Counted from the first letter of the stretch, positions 1-9,297 are shown. The stretch is 54,736 nucleotides of DNA from Psychrobacillus insolitus (GCF_003254155.1 NZ_QKZI01000009.1:720-55455); one strand, 5' to 3'. Notes: a model not told the origin generated them from the letters alone. Numbers and translations are program-made.

Positions 1-297
1 CGAATTCGATCGCGTTCTTCTTCAGCCATCCATGAAAGAATTTGTAAGACAAGATCCGCAATGAATGTCCCTAAGCTGTCCTTATATTGGGTCGTATCGA
101 GTAATGGCATATCCATCACAACAATATCTGCCTGTATGTTTTTAGTAATATCATTCCATTCGTTCAAAATTTCTTCTTTGTTCCGACCAAACCGATCAAG
201 TGAGTGAATATAAAGTACATCATTTTTTCGGATGATTCGTTTTAGCAATTGATATTGTACTCTTTCGAAATCTTTCCCACTTTGTTTATCCATGAAG
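1..297 (-). pseudogene. Serine recombinase (resolvase) fragment, copy A
   Basis: This is an almost exact copy of bases 27340-27636, which lie inside the complete resolvase at 27135-27740. Only a few substitutions separate the two. Reading leftwards, the fragment starts at the resolvase residues MDKQSGKDFER and has lost the first ~40 residues, including the catalytic serine region. It runs off the window edge, so its C-terminal end cannot be judged. The similarity stops abruptly at about 297, where unrelated sequence begins, so it is a truncated remnant. Confidence 0.85.
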
Positions 298-328
298 TGA
301 CGTTTAAGACTAAAATTGTCTAGTCAAA

Positions 329-363
329 TTAAAAGCCCCTAGAATTTAGTTTTCTAGGGACTT
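329..363 (-). terminator. Rho-independent terminator of Mn-catalase gene
   Basis: The arms AGCCCCTAGAA and TTCTAGGGACT face each other with a short loop. An A-run at the left end gives the T-tract on the minus strand. It lies 10 bases beyond the Mn-catalase stop codon. Confidence 0.75.
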
Positions 364-372
364 ATTCAATAT

Positions 373-1230
373 TTAGTTACTCATGTCTTGTAGACCAGGA
401 CTGTGTTCATTTGGCATATCAGGCATGAAGGGTAATGGAAAACCATTCGGAGGGTCAGTGACTTCGAGGGTTCCATTGTTCCGACTAGGTGTTTGCCCTT
501 GGAAAATTTCACTGATTCGGGTTGGATCCAATCTAAAATTGAACTGTGCATTATGGTAACCCATCTCAACAAATTTTCTACATTCAGGGTACTTGTTAAT
601 ATCATAGTTTGGAATTGGGAAGAGTTTTCCCCAATCTACACCTAATGTTTCTAAGGCTTTAGCAAAAGCATTTTGGTGTGCATTATCTCGAACTATTAGA
701 AACGCAAGCGTTTCGCGAAAAGTTTTATTAGAACTCATTTCATAAATACGAGTCTTTTGAAGAACACCAGTCGATTCAAGGACCAGGTTATTGAGTAAAT
801 CGGCTGCAAGATTCCCGTGTGAATACACCCAAGAACCATTCCAAGGGTTTCCTGCGGCATCGACCGGAAGCGAAGCTTGCGCTCCAATAATATAGTGATG
901 TGGATTTGCATGTCTAACAGCGTCATCGAGTGGGGAGTTATCCATTCCAGCATTACCCGGAACTGCGGATTCACCAGAGTCGTTTAACAATTGATTGATT
1001 GTATTCTGTACAAGTTCTACGTGAGCGATTTCTTCCAAGAAAACTCCTCGAAGCAAATCTCTATATTGAGTTTCTTTGCCACGAAAGTTGGAACTTTGGA
1101 AAAAATACTGCATCATGGTTCTCATTTCCCCATAATGACCACCCAAAATCTCTTGCATCACACGTGCCGCTTCGGGATCTGGTTGATCAGGTGTAATAAT
1201 ATTTATTAGTTCCTCTTTGTAGTAATACAA
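373..1230 (-). CDS. Manganese catalase family protein
   Basis: The 285-residue protein is a four-helix-bundle, non-haem manganese catalase (CotJC/YdbD-like), which disproportionates hydrogen peroxide with a dimanganese centre. Expected metal-ligand motifs are visible: GGHYGEM near residue 31, LEEIAHVE near 67 and DNAHQNAF near 182. The C-terminus is proline- and asparagine-rich, as in other members. The start is a TTG followed by three tyrosine codons, with GAGGA about 8 nt upstream; no better start is seen. It is a single gene with its own terminator. Bacillus relatives are often general-stress or spore-associated proteins, but no such promoter was identified here. Confidence 0.9.
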   Translation of the reverse strand: MYYYKEELINIITPDQPDPEAARVMQEILGGHYGEMRTMMQYFFQSSNFRGKETQYRDLLRGVFLEEIAHVELVQNTINQLLNDSGESAVPGNAGMDNSPLDDAVRHANPHHYIIGAQASLPVDAAGNPWNGSWVYSHGNLAADLLNNLVLESTGVLQKTRIYEMSSNKTFRETLAFLIVRDNAHQNAFAKALETLGVDWGKLFPIPNYDINKYPECRKFVEMGYHNAQFNFRLDPTRISEIFQGQTPSRNNGTLEVTDPPNGFPLPFMPDMPNEHSPGLQDMSN

Positions 1231-1329
1231 GTATATTTCCTCTCTTCTAAATGGTTTTTTATTTATTTAAATATAGTTATGGCTTGATTTGATTTATTTT
1301 ATTCTAGGAGTGAATGGTATACATTTGGA

Positions 1330-1491
1330 ATGCAGATATTGCGATTTAGTCGTAAGAAAGGCGTTAGAGAATTTAGTACACGTGCAATTATGAGCGGTTT
1401 CGGTGTTTTGGAAGAGAGATGTATACACGAGGTGCAAAGAGTTGGTGAAGATGATGTTGAATTAGAAATATTCAATCCTGATTACGATTAA
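1330..1491 (+). CDS. Small ORF, possibly a gene remnant
   Basis: A 53-codon reading frame ends in an acidic tail (VGEDDVELEIFNPDYD). Its ATG lacks a good Shine-Dalgarno. A competing GTG frame starts at 1312 behind AGGAGT and carries a CxxC motif (LECRYC), but stops after 27 codons. The two frames together may be one small zinc-ribbon protein broken by a frameshift. I do not recognise a family. Confidence 0.25.
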   Translation: MQILRFSRKKGVREFSTRAIMSGFGVLEERCIHEVQRVGEDDVELEIFNPDYD

Positions 1492-1596
1492 TGAATTGAA
1501 AAATACGAACATTACTTGAATTGGGAATAAATTGAATTACCAAGCAAAATGAAAGCCACCATATTGATATGACCTTGAACTTATTCCTATTCTTTT

Positions 1597-1776
1597 TTAA
1601 TCTTTTCTACTATTTCCATTTTGAGTACTTTCATCAATTGCGGAAGTACCTTCCTTATACTCATTATTAATAGTAGGTGAAGAGGATTTTACAGGATCTC
1701 CATAGGCTGTATCGGTAGTTGGATCTTTCTTTTTCTTGCTAGCACTTGCATTCGTGTTCATGTTTTGATGTGTCAT
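1597..1776 (-). CDS. Small hydrophilic protein, 59 aa
   Basis: The frame starts at ATG 1776 behind a strong AGGAGGT (8-9 nt spacing) and ends at TAA. The product is polar, rich in Asn, Ser, Lys and Asp, and begins MTHQNMNTNASASKKKK. It has no hydrophobic segment, so it is probably an unstructured cytoplasmic or spore-type small protein. I do not recognise a family. The good ribosome-binding site is the main argument that it is real. It lies between Mn-catalase and the LysE exporter. Confidence 0.55.
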   Translation of the reverse strand: MTHQNMNTNASASKKKKDPTTDTAYGDPVKSSSPTINNEYKEGTSAIDESTQNGNSRKD

Positions 1777-2367
1777 TTGTGTAGAACCTCCTATCTAAAT
1801 GTCCAAATAAGCCTAAAAATGTTAGTCAAATATCGCTAAAGGAGAAAACCACCGATATCATCCCTGTAACCTTATAGTCTCCAATAACGCGCTTGTTATG
1901 CATCTTAAATGAGATTTTTAAACGCAGACCGTAAATCAACGAGAGTTATTTTCACCCCACAAGTTAAATTCACCGAGGGATGGGCGGAGTAGTCGAAAGG
2001 CCGGAGATTACTTCAAATGCTTATCTATTACTAACGGTTAGTTGAACAAGAATACCTATGCCTAGATTTGGGCGCTGTTTAAGAATAATGTTGATATTGA
2101 TAACTATCCGAAATCTCACTAACAATAAAGTAAGATTTCGGAGACAATGATATCGATGCAGGGCGAGTTTTAGAAGAAGGAAATTTGTGGGGATAATCTA
2201 GTAGTTTCCTTCGTTTTAATAATTCAGCCTGCTCGCTAGGAAGATCAAAAATGATTATGTTCTTGTTTGCTGATGTAGAAGGTCGACTTTTTTATTCCTA
2301 AATTAGGTGTACAAGACACTCCCTCTGAATAAGATACATAAATATCAAGTTAACGGGGGACTAGAAC
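1777..2367. other. Intergenic region without a recognisable gene
   Basis: About 590 bases separate the small 59-aa gene from lysE. A weak hairpin (TCCGAAATCT with AGATTTCGGA) lies at about 2107-2143. A short in-frame stretch near 2150-2200 reads like the end of a lost gene. No complete gene or RNA was identified. Confidence 0.4.
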
Positions 2368-2994
2368 ATGAATTCAATATTTACTTATATCTTTTTAGGG
2401 ATATCCCTAGCCGCACCAATTGGGCCTGTTAATGCTGCTCAATTAGATACGGGCATTAAAAATGGATTTTTTCATGCTTTGATTTTTGGTTTTGGAGCTT
2501 TAATAGCAGACATCTTGTATATGGTTATGGTTTATTTTGGTGTTGGCCAATTTATAGATTCACCTTATATGAAAATATTTCTTTGGTCGTTTGGTTGTTT
2601 TGTGCTTACTTATACGGGAATAGAAAGTTTACTAACACTTCGTAAAATCAAGGTAGATATGAAATCTGGTAAAAGAATTCGTCTTAGACAATCATTATTG
2701 TCTGGTTTTCTCGTATCACTATTGACTCCACTAACGATCCTTTTTTGGCTGGGAATATATGGATCTGTCCTTGCTGAAACGTCCCAAACTTTCCAAGCAA
2801 ATCAAATAATTACATTTAGTTTCGCTATTATAGTAGGCATACTTTTATGGAATACAACAATGGCATTTTTATCAAGTGGTGCACGCAAATTCTTATCTAC
2901 CAGATTCCTAATCATTATCTCCTTAGTTTCTTCCCTTTCCATGATCGTATTCGGGATATACTTTGGCATCCAGGCTTATCATACGCTATTTTGA
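2368..2994 (+). CDS. LysE/RhtB family amino-acid exporter
   Basis: The 208-residue integral membrane protein has about six hydrophobic segments and the family's N-terminal signature FLGISLAAPIGPVNAAQ near residues 10-26. LysE/RhtB proteins export amino acids by proton antiport. The length is normal for the family. The ATG follows AACGGGGGA. Its 3' end overlaps the convergent permease gene by 16 nt, so the two may share termination signals. The substrate cannot be predicted. Confidence 0.9.
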   Translation: MNSIFTYIFLGISLAAPIGPVNAAQLDTGIKNGFFHALIFGFGALIADILYMVMVYFGVGQFIDSPYMKIFLWSFGCFVLTYTGIESLLTLRKIKVDMKSGKRIRLRQSLLSGFLVSLLTPLTILFWLGIYGSVLAETSQTFQANQIITFSFAIIVGILLWNTTMAFLSSGARKFLSTRFLIIISLVSSLSMIVFGIYFGIQAYHTLF

Positions 2995-4331
2995 GCTTCT
3001 TCTTTTTTCCATCTTTTACGCAATAATAAGACCACAATTGCGATAACTGAAACGAAAACTAAACTAATATAGAATCCGGGTCGACTTGTTGCGTGAAAAA
3101 GGGCACCACTTACTGCAGCGGCTACGAGAATCATTCCAATTATTCTTTTTACTTTATCAGCTTTTGTCGGCTCGATTAATCTTTGATACATAATCAAAAT
3201 GAAAAACCAATTATAAAGCAACATTAATGCCGCAGCGGTGGTTATATATTCATACACTTTATCAGGTAATAATAAAGAAGTAACAATGGAAATTATAAGA
3301 CCTATGGAAGTAAGCGCTATCGCGGGAAGAGGCATTTTTAATTTCTTTTTCGTTTGCTTACTGAAAATAGCAGGTGCGTCTCCCTCTTCGGATAATGTCG
3401 TAAGTATCGTAGTAACTGAAAAAAGGGAAGCCGACATCGTTGAAAATCCTGCAATAATAATAGCTGCTGTAAATACATGTGGGAAAAAATCGAGATTAAA
3501 ACTGGATAAAGCCGTAACAAATGGACTCTTGTCCGCTTTAAATGAAGTATATGGTATCAGTAATAGTGCTAAAGAAAGAGCGATCACATAGATTAATCCA
3601 AGCAATCCTAACATGACTTTACCTGACTTAGGGGCATCCTCCTTGTTTCGTAAATGAATAGCCATTACCCCCATCACTTCTATACCTCCATGAGCATAAA
3701 AGGCAAACAATAGTGCACTCCAAAAGCCGAAGACTCCTTTTGGGAAAAACTCATTAATAGATTGAGGAACTTCTCCTTTTGGATTGCCATCAATTACTCC
3801 TGTAAGTACCAAAATGGCAATCACAATAAACATAAAGATGGCAGCAATTTTCATTACACCAAATATACTTTCTAATTTTCCAAATGCTTTTGCTCCAATA
3901 AAAAGAATCAGAAGTCCACAAATTGCGTAAATTAATGCAAAAATCCACAAGCGAACATCAGGAAACCAAAGTTTAGTTAAAAGGGAGATTGCCGTTAGCT
4001 GACTGCCGATTATTAATATTTCTGAGCACCAGTAAACCCAGCCACTACTAAACCCAGCCCAACGGCCGTATGCTTTTTTTGCATAAGTACGAAACGACCC
4101 TTTTTGTGGGTCTTTAGCGGACATTTTTCCGAGAGCTTCAAACACAATGTACGTTGCACACGCAGCCATTATAAAGGCTAATATAACGGAAGGTCCTGTC
4201 ATTTTTATCGCAATACTTGTTGCCAAGAAAAATCCTGTTCCTATAATGCACCCTACCCCTATAAGAGATAATTGCCACCAAGCAAGATTGGCATCCTTGT
4301 TACTGTTATCGGATGTCGTTTTTTTCGCCAT
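2979..4331 (-). CDS. APC-superfamily amino-acid permease
   Basis: The 450-residue protein has about 12 membrane segments and the APC N-terminal motif IGVGCIIGTGFFLATS near residue 25, which forms the substrate-binding region of helix 1. It resembles Bacillus amino-acid permeases of the YbxG/AapA type and imports amino acids by proton symport. I place the start at ATG 4331 (MAKKTTS) because AGGAGG sits at 4339-4344. An upstream in-frame ATG would put that Shine-Dalgarno inside the coding region. Substrate specificity is unknown. Confidence 0.88.
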   Translation of the reverse strand: MAKKTTSDNSNKDANLAWWQLSLIGVGCIIGTGFFLATSIAIKMTGPSVILAFIMAACATYIVFEALGKMSAKDPQKGSFRTYAKKAYGRWAGFSSGWVYWCSEILIIGSQLTAISLLTKLWFPDVRLWIFALIYAICGLLILFIGAKAFGKLESIFGVMKIAAIFMFIVIAILVLTGVIDGNPKGEVPQSINEFFPKGVFGFWSALLFAFYAHGGIEVMGVMAIHLRNKEDAPKSGKVMLGLLGLIYVIALSLALLLIPYTSFKADKSPFVTALSSFNLDFFPHVFTAAIIIAGFSTMSASLFSVTTILTTLSEEGDAPAIFSKQTKKKLKMPLPAIALTSIGLIISIVTSLLLPDKVYEYITTAAALMLLYNWFFILIMYQRLIEPTKADKVKRIIGMILVAAAVSGALFHATSRPGFYISLVFVSVIAIVVLLLRKRWKKEEAQNSV

Positions 4332-4619
4332 TTTGCACCTCCTCAAAATAATAGTTTCTCACATGACAATAAATTTATGTATGATCCTTAGAAGTTTTAT
4401 TTCAAATTTAATCAGTTTATAAGTATTCATGGGCAAAGATTGTTTACAGTTGAGCAAAAATGCTTTTTCGTTATTTTTTTTAAATGCGAGTTGATATTTT
4501 TCTTTGATCTTAACCTAGATTTTCGTGATATTTGAACTTCTCCTTGTGGATTTTATATGAAGATTGAAAATGTCACGCCATTGTATTTATAACAATGATT
4601 TTTCTCCATTTATAGGCAT

Positions 4620-4651
4620 AAAAAAAGACAATCGATGAAAGTCGATTGTCT
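4620..4651 (-). terminator. Terminator of the MBL hydrolase gene
   Basis: GACAATCGA and TCGATTGTC form a 9-bp stem with a 6-nt loop. The A-run at 4620-4626 supplies the T-tract on the minus strand. It lies about 130 bases downstream of the hydrolase stop. The rest of the 4.35-4.78 kb gap shows no gene. Confidence 0.75.
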
Positions 4652-4783
4652 CCTATTACTACAGACGTCTTAATGCAACATAAAAATGTCTAACTCAGCG
4701 CCAAATTCTCTCTGATAATTAGATCTTTTGAGTTTCATTTTCATCATTATTGACTCGATTATGGTTATTGTTGTCCATTCAAT

Positions 4784-5641
4784 TTAATGAAAGTCTTTGT
4801 CCACATACCTTCCGTAGTCAGGTACAGCAATTTGATCAAAATCGTTAACGAGCTTGTTTAAATTTTCAGATAAAAATTCACCAGACATTGGCAAGCCATG
4901 CCCAGTGACTGCCGTCGATGGCTTTAGCTTTTCTAATTTAATGACTGATTCCTTAGCCGCTTTCCAATCAGTTGTTAGGTATCTTGGTGGTCCACTGATT
5001 TCCTGTTCCTGTGTTATCACTTTGTACAAGTATTCTTGCTTTACGGTAACAAATGCGTCCCCAGCAATTAGCGCTCGATCCTTCTCGCGGAATAGTGATA
5101 CATGGCCCGGGGAATGGCCAGGTGTATGGATATAATTGAAATCTGGTAGATAAGGAACGGTCCCATCGGCAGGCAGTGTTTGTATATGATGCCCAAGGTC
5201 AATCGGTTCGTTTGGAAATATCGGAGACATCTTTGCTACAGCTCCACCTTCGACGGTGGAGTCCGGCTCAGGATAACTTTTCTGACCAGTCAAATACGGC
5301 ATCTCCAATGCATGTGCGTAGACAGGCACATCCCAACGTTTCACTAACTCGATTATAGCTCCAACATGGTCGAAATGGCCATGTGTTAAAATAATTGCTC
5401 TTGGTTGGCTACCCGTGCCAAATCTTTCTTCGATAACAGCAAAGATTTCTTCGGCTGATTCCGGCATTCCTGCATCGACTAAAACGAAATCCCCTGTTTG
5501 CGGATCTCCTACTAAGTGGATATTAACGATTTGTATGGTAAAGCAATATAAATCGGGTAATACTTCAATTCCAACACCACTCCCAATAGAAGTAGTCGGA
5601 ATGTATTTATAATCACTGCCATAATTCATTTCCTGATCCAT
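4784..5641 (-). CDS. MBL-fold metallo-hydrolase
   Basis: The 285-residue metallo-beta-lactamase-fold enzyme carries the zinc-binding motif THGHFDHVG (HxHxDH), the later TPGHSPGHVS and GDAFV motifs, and a C-terminal TGHGLP. These are the metal ligands and core of the family (glyoxalase II / quorum-quenching lactonase type). The start is ATG 5641 (MDQEMNYG), with GGGAGGAA about 8 nt upstream; an earlier in-frame ATG lacks a ribosome-binding site. It is a single gene. The substrate cannot be assigned. Confidence 0.85.
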   Translation of the reverse strand: MDQEMNYGSDYKYIPTTSIGSGVGIEVLPDLYCFTIQIVNIHLVGDPQTGDFVLVDAGMPESAEEIFAVIEERFGTGSQPRAIILTHGHFDHVGAIIELVKRWDVPVYAHALEMPYLTGQKSYPEPDSTVEGGAVAKMSPIFPNEPIDLGHHIQTLPADGTVPYLPDFNYIHTPGHSPGHVSLFREKDRALIAGDAFVTVKQEYLYKVITQEQEISGPPRYLTTDWKAAKESVIKLEKLKPSTAVTGHGLPMSGEFLSENLNKLVNDFDQIAVPDYGRYVDKDFH

Positions 5642-5757
5642 TTTTGTATTCCTCCCATATTGATTTGAAATGCACATATTGTAGAGTGTCCAAATAAAAA
5701 GGAAGAATACCTAACCAACCGTTGTATCTCCTAATGCAGAAATAAAAATCTATTTGG

Positions 5758-5790
5758 ATTTACGTCACTTTCAATTAAAGTGATGTAAAT
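5758..5790. promoter_or_regulatory. 33-bp near-perfect dyad upstream of the MBL gene
   Basis: ATTTACGTCACTTT and AAAGTGATGTAAAT are inverted around CAATT with one mismatch. It lies ~120 bases upstream of the MBL hydrolase start and lacks a T-tract, so an operator is as likely as a terminator. Confidence 0.35.
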
Positions 5791-5890
5791 ATTTCATTTC
5801 TACTGAAAAAGCATAACTTCCTTTATTTTGTTTCTAAGAGATTTAGCTGATTACTTCGTCATTGCCCCACAACAACATATGAGAACAATA

Positions 5891-6064
5891 TAATAGATAT
5901 CGAAGTTAAGAATGACATAATTAAAGTTCCGAAAGAAAAAGGTTTGTACGCTTATCGTGTAAAAGCTAATTGGAAACAAGGACTTCTTAATAGAAGTAAA
6001 ATAAACCTTATTATGCTAACGGGTGCTGTAGTTCAACAAAAGGCTGCCTTCAAGGTAGCTTTTT
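5891..6064 (+). pseudogene. 3' remnant of an unidentified gene
   Basis: An open frame without a start reads NIIDIEVKNDIIKVPKEKG and then YAYRVKANWKQG. This pattern is seen at the C-terminal end of small Bacillus lipoprotein-like or DUF proteins. The frame runs into the interspersed hairpin repeat and ends at TGA within it. There is no upstream coding part, so it is a gene tail. Confidence 0.4.
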
Positions 6065-6092
6065 CTTATTGAACTAACTCAGCAGTTTAGTG
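6019..6092. repeat. Interspersed hairpin repeat, copy 1
   Basis: The outer arms TAGTTCAA and TTGAACTAA enclose an inner stem (AAAGGCTGCC / GGTAGCTTTTT). The unit begins with ACGGGTGCT and ends CAGCAGTTTAGTG. Related units occur at 30759-30818 and, more diverged, at 25963-26035. It could act as a terminator. The group II intron follows immediately. Confidence 0.6.
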
Positions 6093-7014
6093 GTGCGAAA
6101 TGTTCCTAGTTAAAATGGAGGATGGTTACATCTCTCTGGTAAAGGCTAGGCAGTTCCTTTCGGAACTGAAGGATTATATCGAAGAATCAAATGAAGAGGT
6201 AACGCTCGGAAGGGTTCTCTCTTAGTCGAGTAGCACTTGAATTAGTAAGAATAATCGTGTTATAAGCTCGGTGAAAAGGCGTAAGAATTTACCGTAATAG
6301 TGTAGTTTTGCTGTCGAAATCCTACCCGATGGGGTGGTGTAATTCATGATGCTTGAGTTGAATGAATATGGTGAGAATGCGAATAAACCTAAAAGAAAAG
6401 GTTAAGCTGACGAACATCTGAATGTACGGGTCTAGAACTGCGATACATAGAAATGTGTATATCACCAAATTGTGAGGTTAGATGTGGATGAGTAAGACTA
6501 ACTAATATGAAAATCCATGATACGTTACAGGCGTATGAATGCTAACAGGCTTACAGGATGCACCTAAGTTCATTCTAAAATAGATATAATTCAACGTTGT
6601 AAGCTGATAACGCGGAGGGCTTACTCCCTAAGAAACGTTGGCAGGGAAAGCAATAATGATAATAGTTACTGTATAACTTGCCTTTATATCAGTGAAAGTG
6701 GTGGCACAGTACCAATGAAATGTCTAATTCACATGGAGGGATAGCCACTAGACTAATGTAGAAACACTTAATCATGTAAGGTAAACCTTTATCGGTTAAT
6801 AAGGTTCTCGTAAGACTAAAAGAGGTTCATCTCACAAGGGAGGAACCGACTTATTAAAACGGAAGAATTGAGACACGGAAGGTATTCCGATATCAAAAGT
6901 GTTAATGATTAATTGAATTGAATTAGTTGGAACGCCGTATGCGGTGAAAGTCGTACTTACGGTGTGAACAGAGGGAAAAGGGAGCGATAACTTCAAACCC
7001 TTGCCTATCTGTAT
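6093..7014 (+). ncRNA. ORF-less group II intron
   Basis: The 5' end reads GTGCG, matching the group II consensus GUGYG. Bases 6932-6965 form a 34-nt domain V: a long stem with the AAAG tetraloop region (GCGGTGAAAGTCG) and a CGC catalytic triad pairing with GTG. Domain VI follows and the intron probably ends near GTAT at 7014. The 6.1-6.85 kb part has the composition of Bacillus group II domains I-III. No reverse-transcriptase frame is present in domain IV, so splicing or mobility would need a protein supplied in trans. Exact ends are estimated. Confidence 0.75.
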
Positions 7015-7084
7015 CAAGAAGGAGTAAAGCATTTTTTTCTTATTGGGGTCATGTCAGAAAAATTTGGGTTTACAACGTTAAGCA

Positions 7085-7120
7085 TAAAAAAGTACCCAAA
7101 CGACGCTTTGGGTACTTTAA
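7085..7120. terminator. Bidirectional terminator
   Basis: AAAGTACCCAAA and TTTGGGTACTTT form a perfect 12-bp stem with a 6-nt loop, preceded by an A-run. It most likely ends the small membrane-protein transcript on the minus strand. Confidence 0.7.
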
Positions 7121-7181
7121 CTAACATCACTGATAATTTCTATATACGTTGCCGTAGTAAATACAGCATATAAAGCATATT

Positions 7182-7385
7182 TTATAAATTGATATTAAGA
7201 GATTTTAATAAATTATTTAGAATTTCTGCACTACCGTCTTGGAACATAAATAATGAGAAAGCTATCATACAAATCCCTAATAACAAAATAGTTAGTCTTT
7301 TAAAAGTATTTATTGGTCGTTTTATAAGTGCCCTGATAATTAAAAATATGCCTATAAATAATATTAGAAAATACCAAAAGCCCAT
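7182..7385 (-). CDS. Small two-helix membrane protein
   Basis: The 67-residue product has two strongly hydrophobic segments (MGFWYFLILFIGIFLIIRA and LTILLLGICMIAFSLFMF) separated by a basic loop, so it is an integral membrane protein. The ATG at 7385 is preceded by AGAAGG about 8 nt upstream. An in-frame ATG seven codons earlier has no ribosome-binding site. A terminator lies downstream. I do not recognise a family. Confidence 0.55.
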   Translation of the reverse strand: MGFWYFLILFIGIFLIIRALIKRPINTFKRLTILLLGICMIAFSLFMFQDGSAEILNNLLKSLNINL

Positions 7386-7619
7386 AAATACTACCTTCTT
7401 TCCCATTAATTAATTTAATTCAGTATTAATAACGAATTAAGCTCTCCTAAAGTTTCTAAACCATCAGAAAAATGATTAAAAATACAACATATATCTAAAT
7501 AACGTTCCCAAATAAAAGTTTGGTAATACACTAAAAAGTACAAATGTTGTTAAAACAACGTTTCATGGCTTTTTATATGAAAATTATCTATACGTTATTT
7601 TATGCACTTTCGTGGAAAG

Positions 7620-8873
7620 TCAACTATAACAAGGGAAGCGAATGGTAAACTTAGTTCCTTTCCCACGTTCACTTTCAATTTCCAATTTTCCTTTCATCGA
7701 CTGGACTAGCTGATAAGAGATTGTTAGTCCAACTCCCGTCCCTTTGTCCTTTGTCGAGTAAAATGGTGTACCCACCTTATGGATCTGTTCTTTTGTCATT
7801 CCCATTCCAGTGTCAATTATTTCTATGAAGATTTCCCCAAGATTTGAATATAAACGAACAGTCAGTAGTCCGTTTTCTTTCATTGCCTCTATTCCGTTCT
7901 TCATGATATTTACCAAAATCTGCTTCAGTTCCGCCCTATTTCCGTTCATATGTAACAGCTCCTGGATGGAAGATTCAATGCGTATACCCTTTATATTAGA
8001 GTATGAATTGATGAGACTAACGGCATTCTTTACTTCAGCTGAAAGGTTAATGGAGCTGAGCTCTTCTGTCTGGGGTTTTGCTAACGATAAGTAATCATTA
8101 ATGATGGATTGAGCATCGTTTAATTCTTTAAGTGATATGTCGATATATTTTTTATGGTTGCTATGCACTTGAGGTTCGATGCTCATCAGTTGTAGAAACC
8201 CCTGGACTGTGGTCAGAGGGTTTCTTATCTCATGGGCTACAGAAGCTGCCAATTGACTTATTACATTCAATTTGTCAGCTCTCTGGAGTTCCTGTTGGAT
8301 CTGTTGATGCTTGTCCACATAATCTATGATAAAAACCACCATCAGCAAACTGATCCAGGCACCTATAAAAAAGATAATCATGAAAGTTAATTGTTCCGTC
8401 CGGTGGCTCTTATACAGATATAACATTATATGTATGACTGTTATCAAAAAAAGAAAGCTAACAACAAAGGCTTTATTTCTCAACGTGAATAATCTATACC
8501 ACTGCATGAGAAGAACCAAGAGAGTGGTGATAAGTGTAAGTAAAAATGTAAAATCGAAAAAATTATTATCTATCCCATCCCCGCCGAGATAGGCCCTGTA
8601 AATAAAGGAGACAGTTGTGATTATCAAACCAGGGATTACTCCCACATAAATAAAAGAAATAATGATAGGTATGAATCTGAAATCATAGGGATAACCTTCT
8701 TCTATTTCGATGGGAAACGACATCGTCAGGCATAACATGATTAGAAGTAACAGGGACAACTTTGAGTACGGTTTTCTGCGTTTTAAATCGCTCTCATTAA
8801 AGAACAATTGGTAAATCAGTATGGGGAAAAGGACTATTAAAACCTGATCTAACACATGTGGAATATCATTCAT
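7620..8873 (-). CDS. kinB: KinB-like sporulation sensor histidine kinase
   Basis: The 417-residue sensor kinase has six or more N-terminal membrane segments (residues 10-185) of the 5TM-LYT type, then HisKA with the phosphorylated histidine in AHEIRNPLTTVQGF (His214), and a HATPase domain with the N-box (NIMKNGIEAM), G1 (DTGMGM) and G2 (GTGVGLT). This layout is that of B. subtilis KinB, which feeds phosphate into the Spo0F-Spo0B-Spo0A relay. No response regulator is adjacent, as expected for an orphan relay kinase. A 43-aa ORF overlaps its start by 8 nt and may couple its translation. Orthology to KinB is likely but not proven. Confidence 0.82.
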   Translation of the reverse strand: MNDIPHVLDQVLIVLFPILIYQLFFNESDLKRRKPYSKLSLLLLIMLCLTMSFPIEIEEGYPYDFRFIPIIISFIYVGVIPGLIITTVSFIYRAYLGGDGIDNNFFDFTFLLTLITTLLVLLMQWYRLFTLRNKAFVVSFLFLITVIHIMLYLYKSHRTEQLTFMIIFFIGAWISLLMVVFIIDYVDKHQQIQQELQRADKLNVISQLAASVAHEIRNPLTTVQGFLQLMSIEPQVHSNHKKYIDISLKELNDAQSIINDYLSLAKPQTEELSSINLSAEVKNAVSLINSYSNIKGIRIESSIQELLHMNGNRAELKQILVNIMKNGIEAMKENGLLTVRLYSNLGEIFIEIIDTGMGMTKEQIHKVGTPFYSTKDKGTGVGLTISYQLVQSMKGKLEIESERGKGTKFTIRFPCYS

Positions 8874-8997
8874 TACGCAGCACCTGAATAAAATCGAAAT
8901 CTTCAGACAAATTTAATGACAATTGCTCATGTCTAGGATAAAGTTCATCCTTTTGGGTTTCAACCTTTATTGTGGTTATTGAATCATATAAGACCAT
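8866..8997 (-). CDS. Small 43-aa ORF coupled to the kinase
   Basis: ATG 8997 follows AAAGGGGA and the frame ends at TGA overlapping the kinase ATG by 8 nt. The product is acidic (MVLYDSITTIKVETQKDEL, then a tail DFDFIQVLRNE). It could be a genuine small protein or a leader that couples kinase translation. It is not Sda or Spo0E by sequence. Confidence 0.5.
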   Translation of the reverse strand: MVLYDSITTIKVETQKDELYPRHEQLSLNLSEDFDFIQVLRNE

Positions 8998-9098
8998 GAC
9001 TATGATTTCCCCTTTACATTGTAAGTGTTTCTCCTGTTGTGTTAATTGAAGGAGTTACTAGTATACTTTTTTATTGTAATTACACAGTTAAGAGACAA

Positions 9099-9233
9099 TT
9101 ATTTAATTGATTTCTTTTCCTGTTCATTACTTAATACGACTTTCCCATAATGGTGAGACATTTCAGCACGTCCGTTATGTAGTAATTCCTCAGAACTGCC
9201 TCTTAAAATTGATAACGCTTTCAAAAAAACCAT
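9099..9233 (-). CDS. Small protein, 44 aa, unknown
   Basis: ATG 9233 follows GGAGAAGAAG with good spacing. The product begins MVFLKALSILRGSSEEL and continues LHNGRAEMSHHYGKVV, ending basic. A longer frame upstream is AT-rich and lacks a ribosome-binding site. No family recognised. It lies upstream of, and in the same orientation as, the sensor kinase. Confidence 0.45.
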   Translation of the reverse strand: MVFLKALSILRGSSEELLHNGRAEMSHHYGKVVLSNEQEKKSIK

Positions 9234-9297
9234 ACTTCTTCTCCAATAATTTCTAACTAAATACATTATTAGATTATACCAATAAATCAGATATGTG

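Noticed and set aside
3238-3591. 117-codon plus-strand frame inside the permease gene
   Set aside because: Antisense to a clear APC permease with strong motifs; no Shine-Dalgarno.
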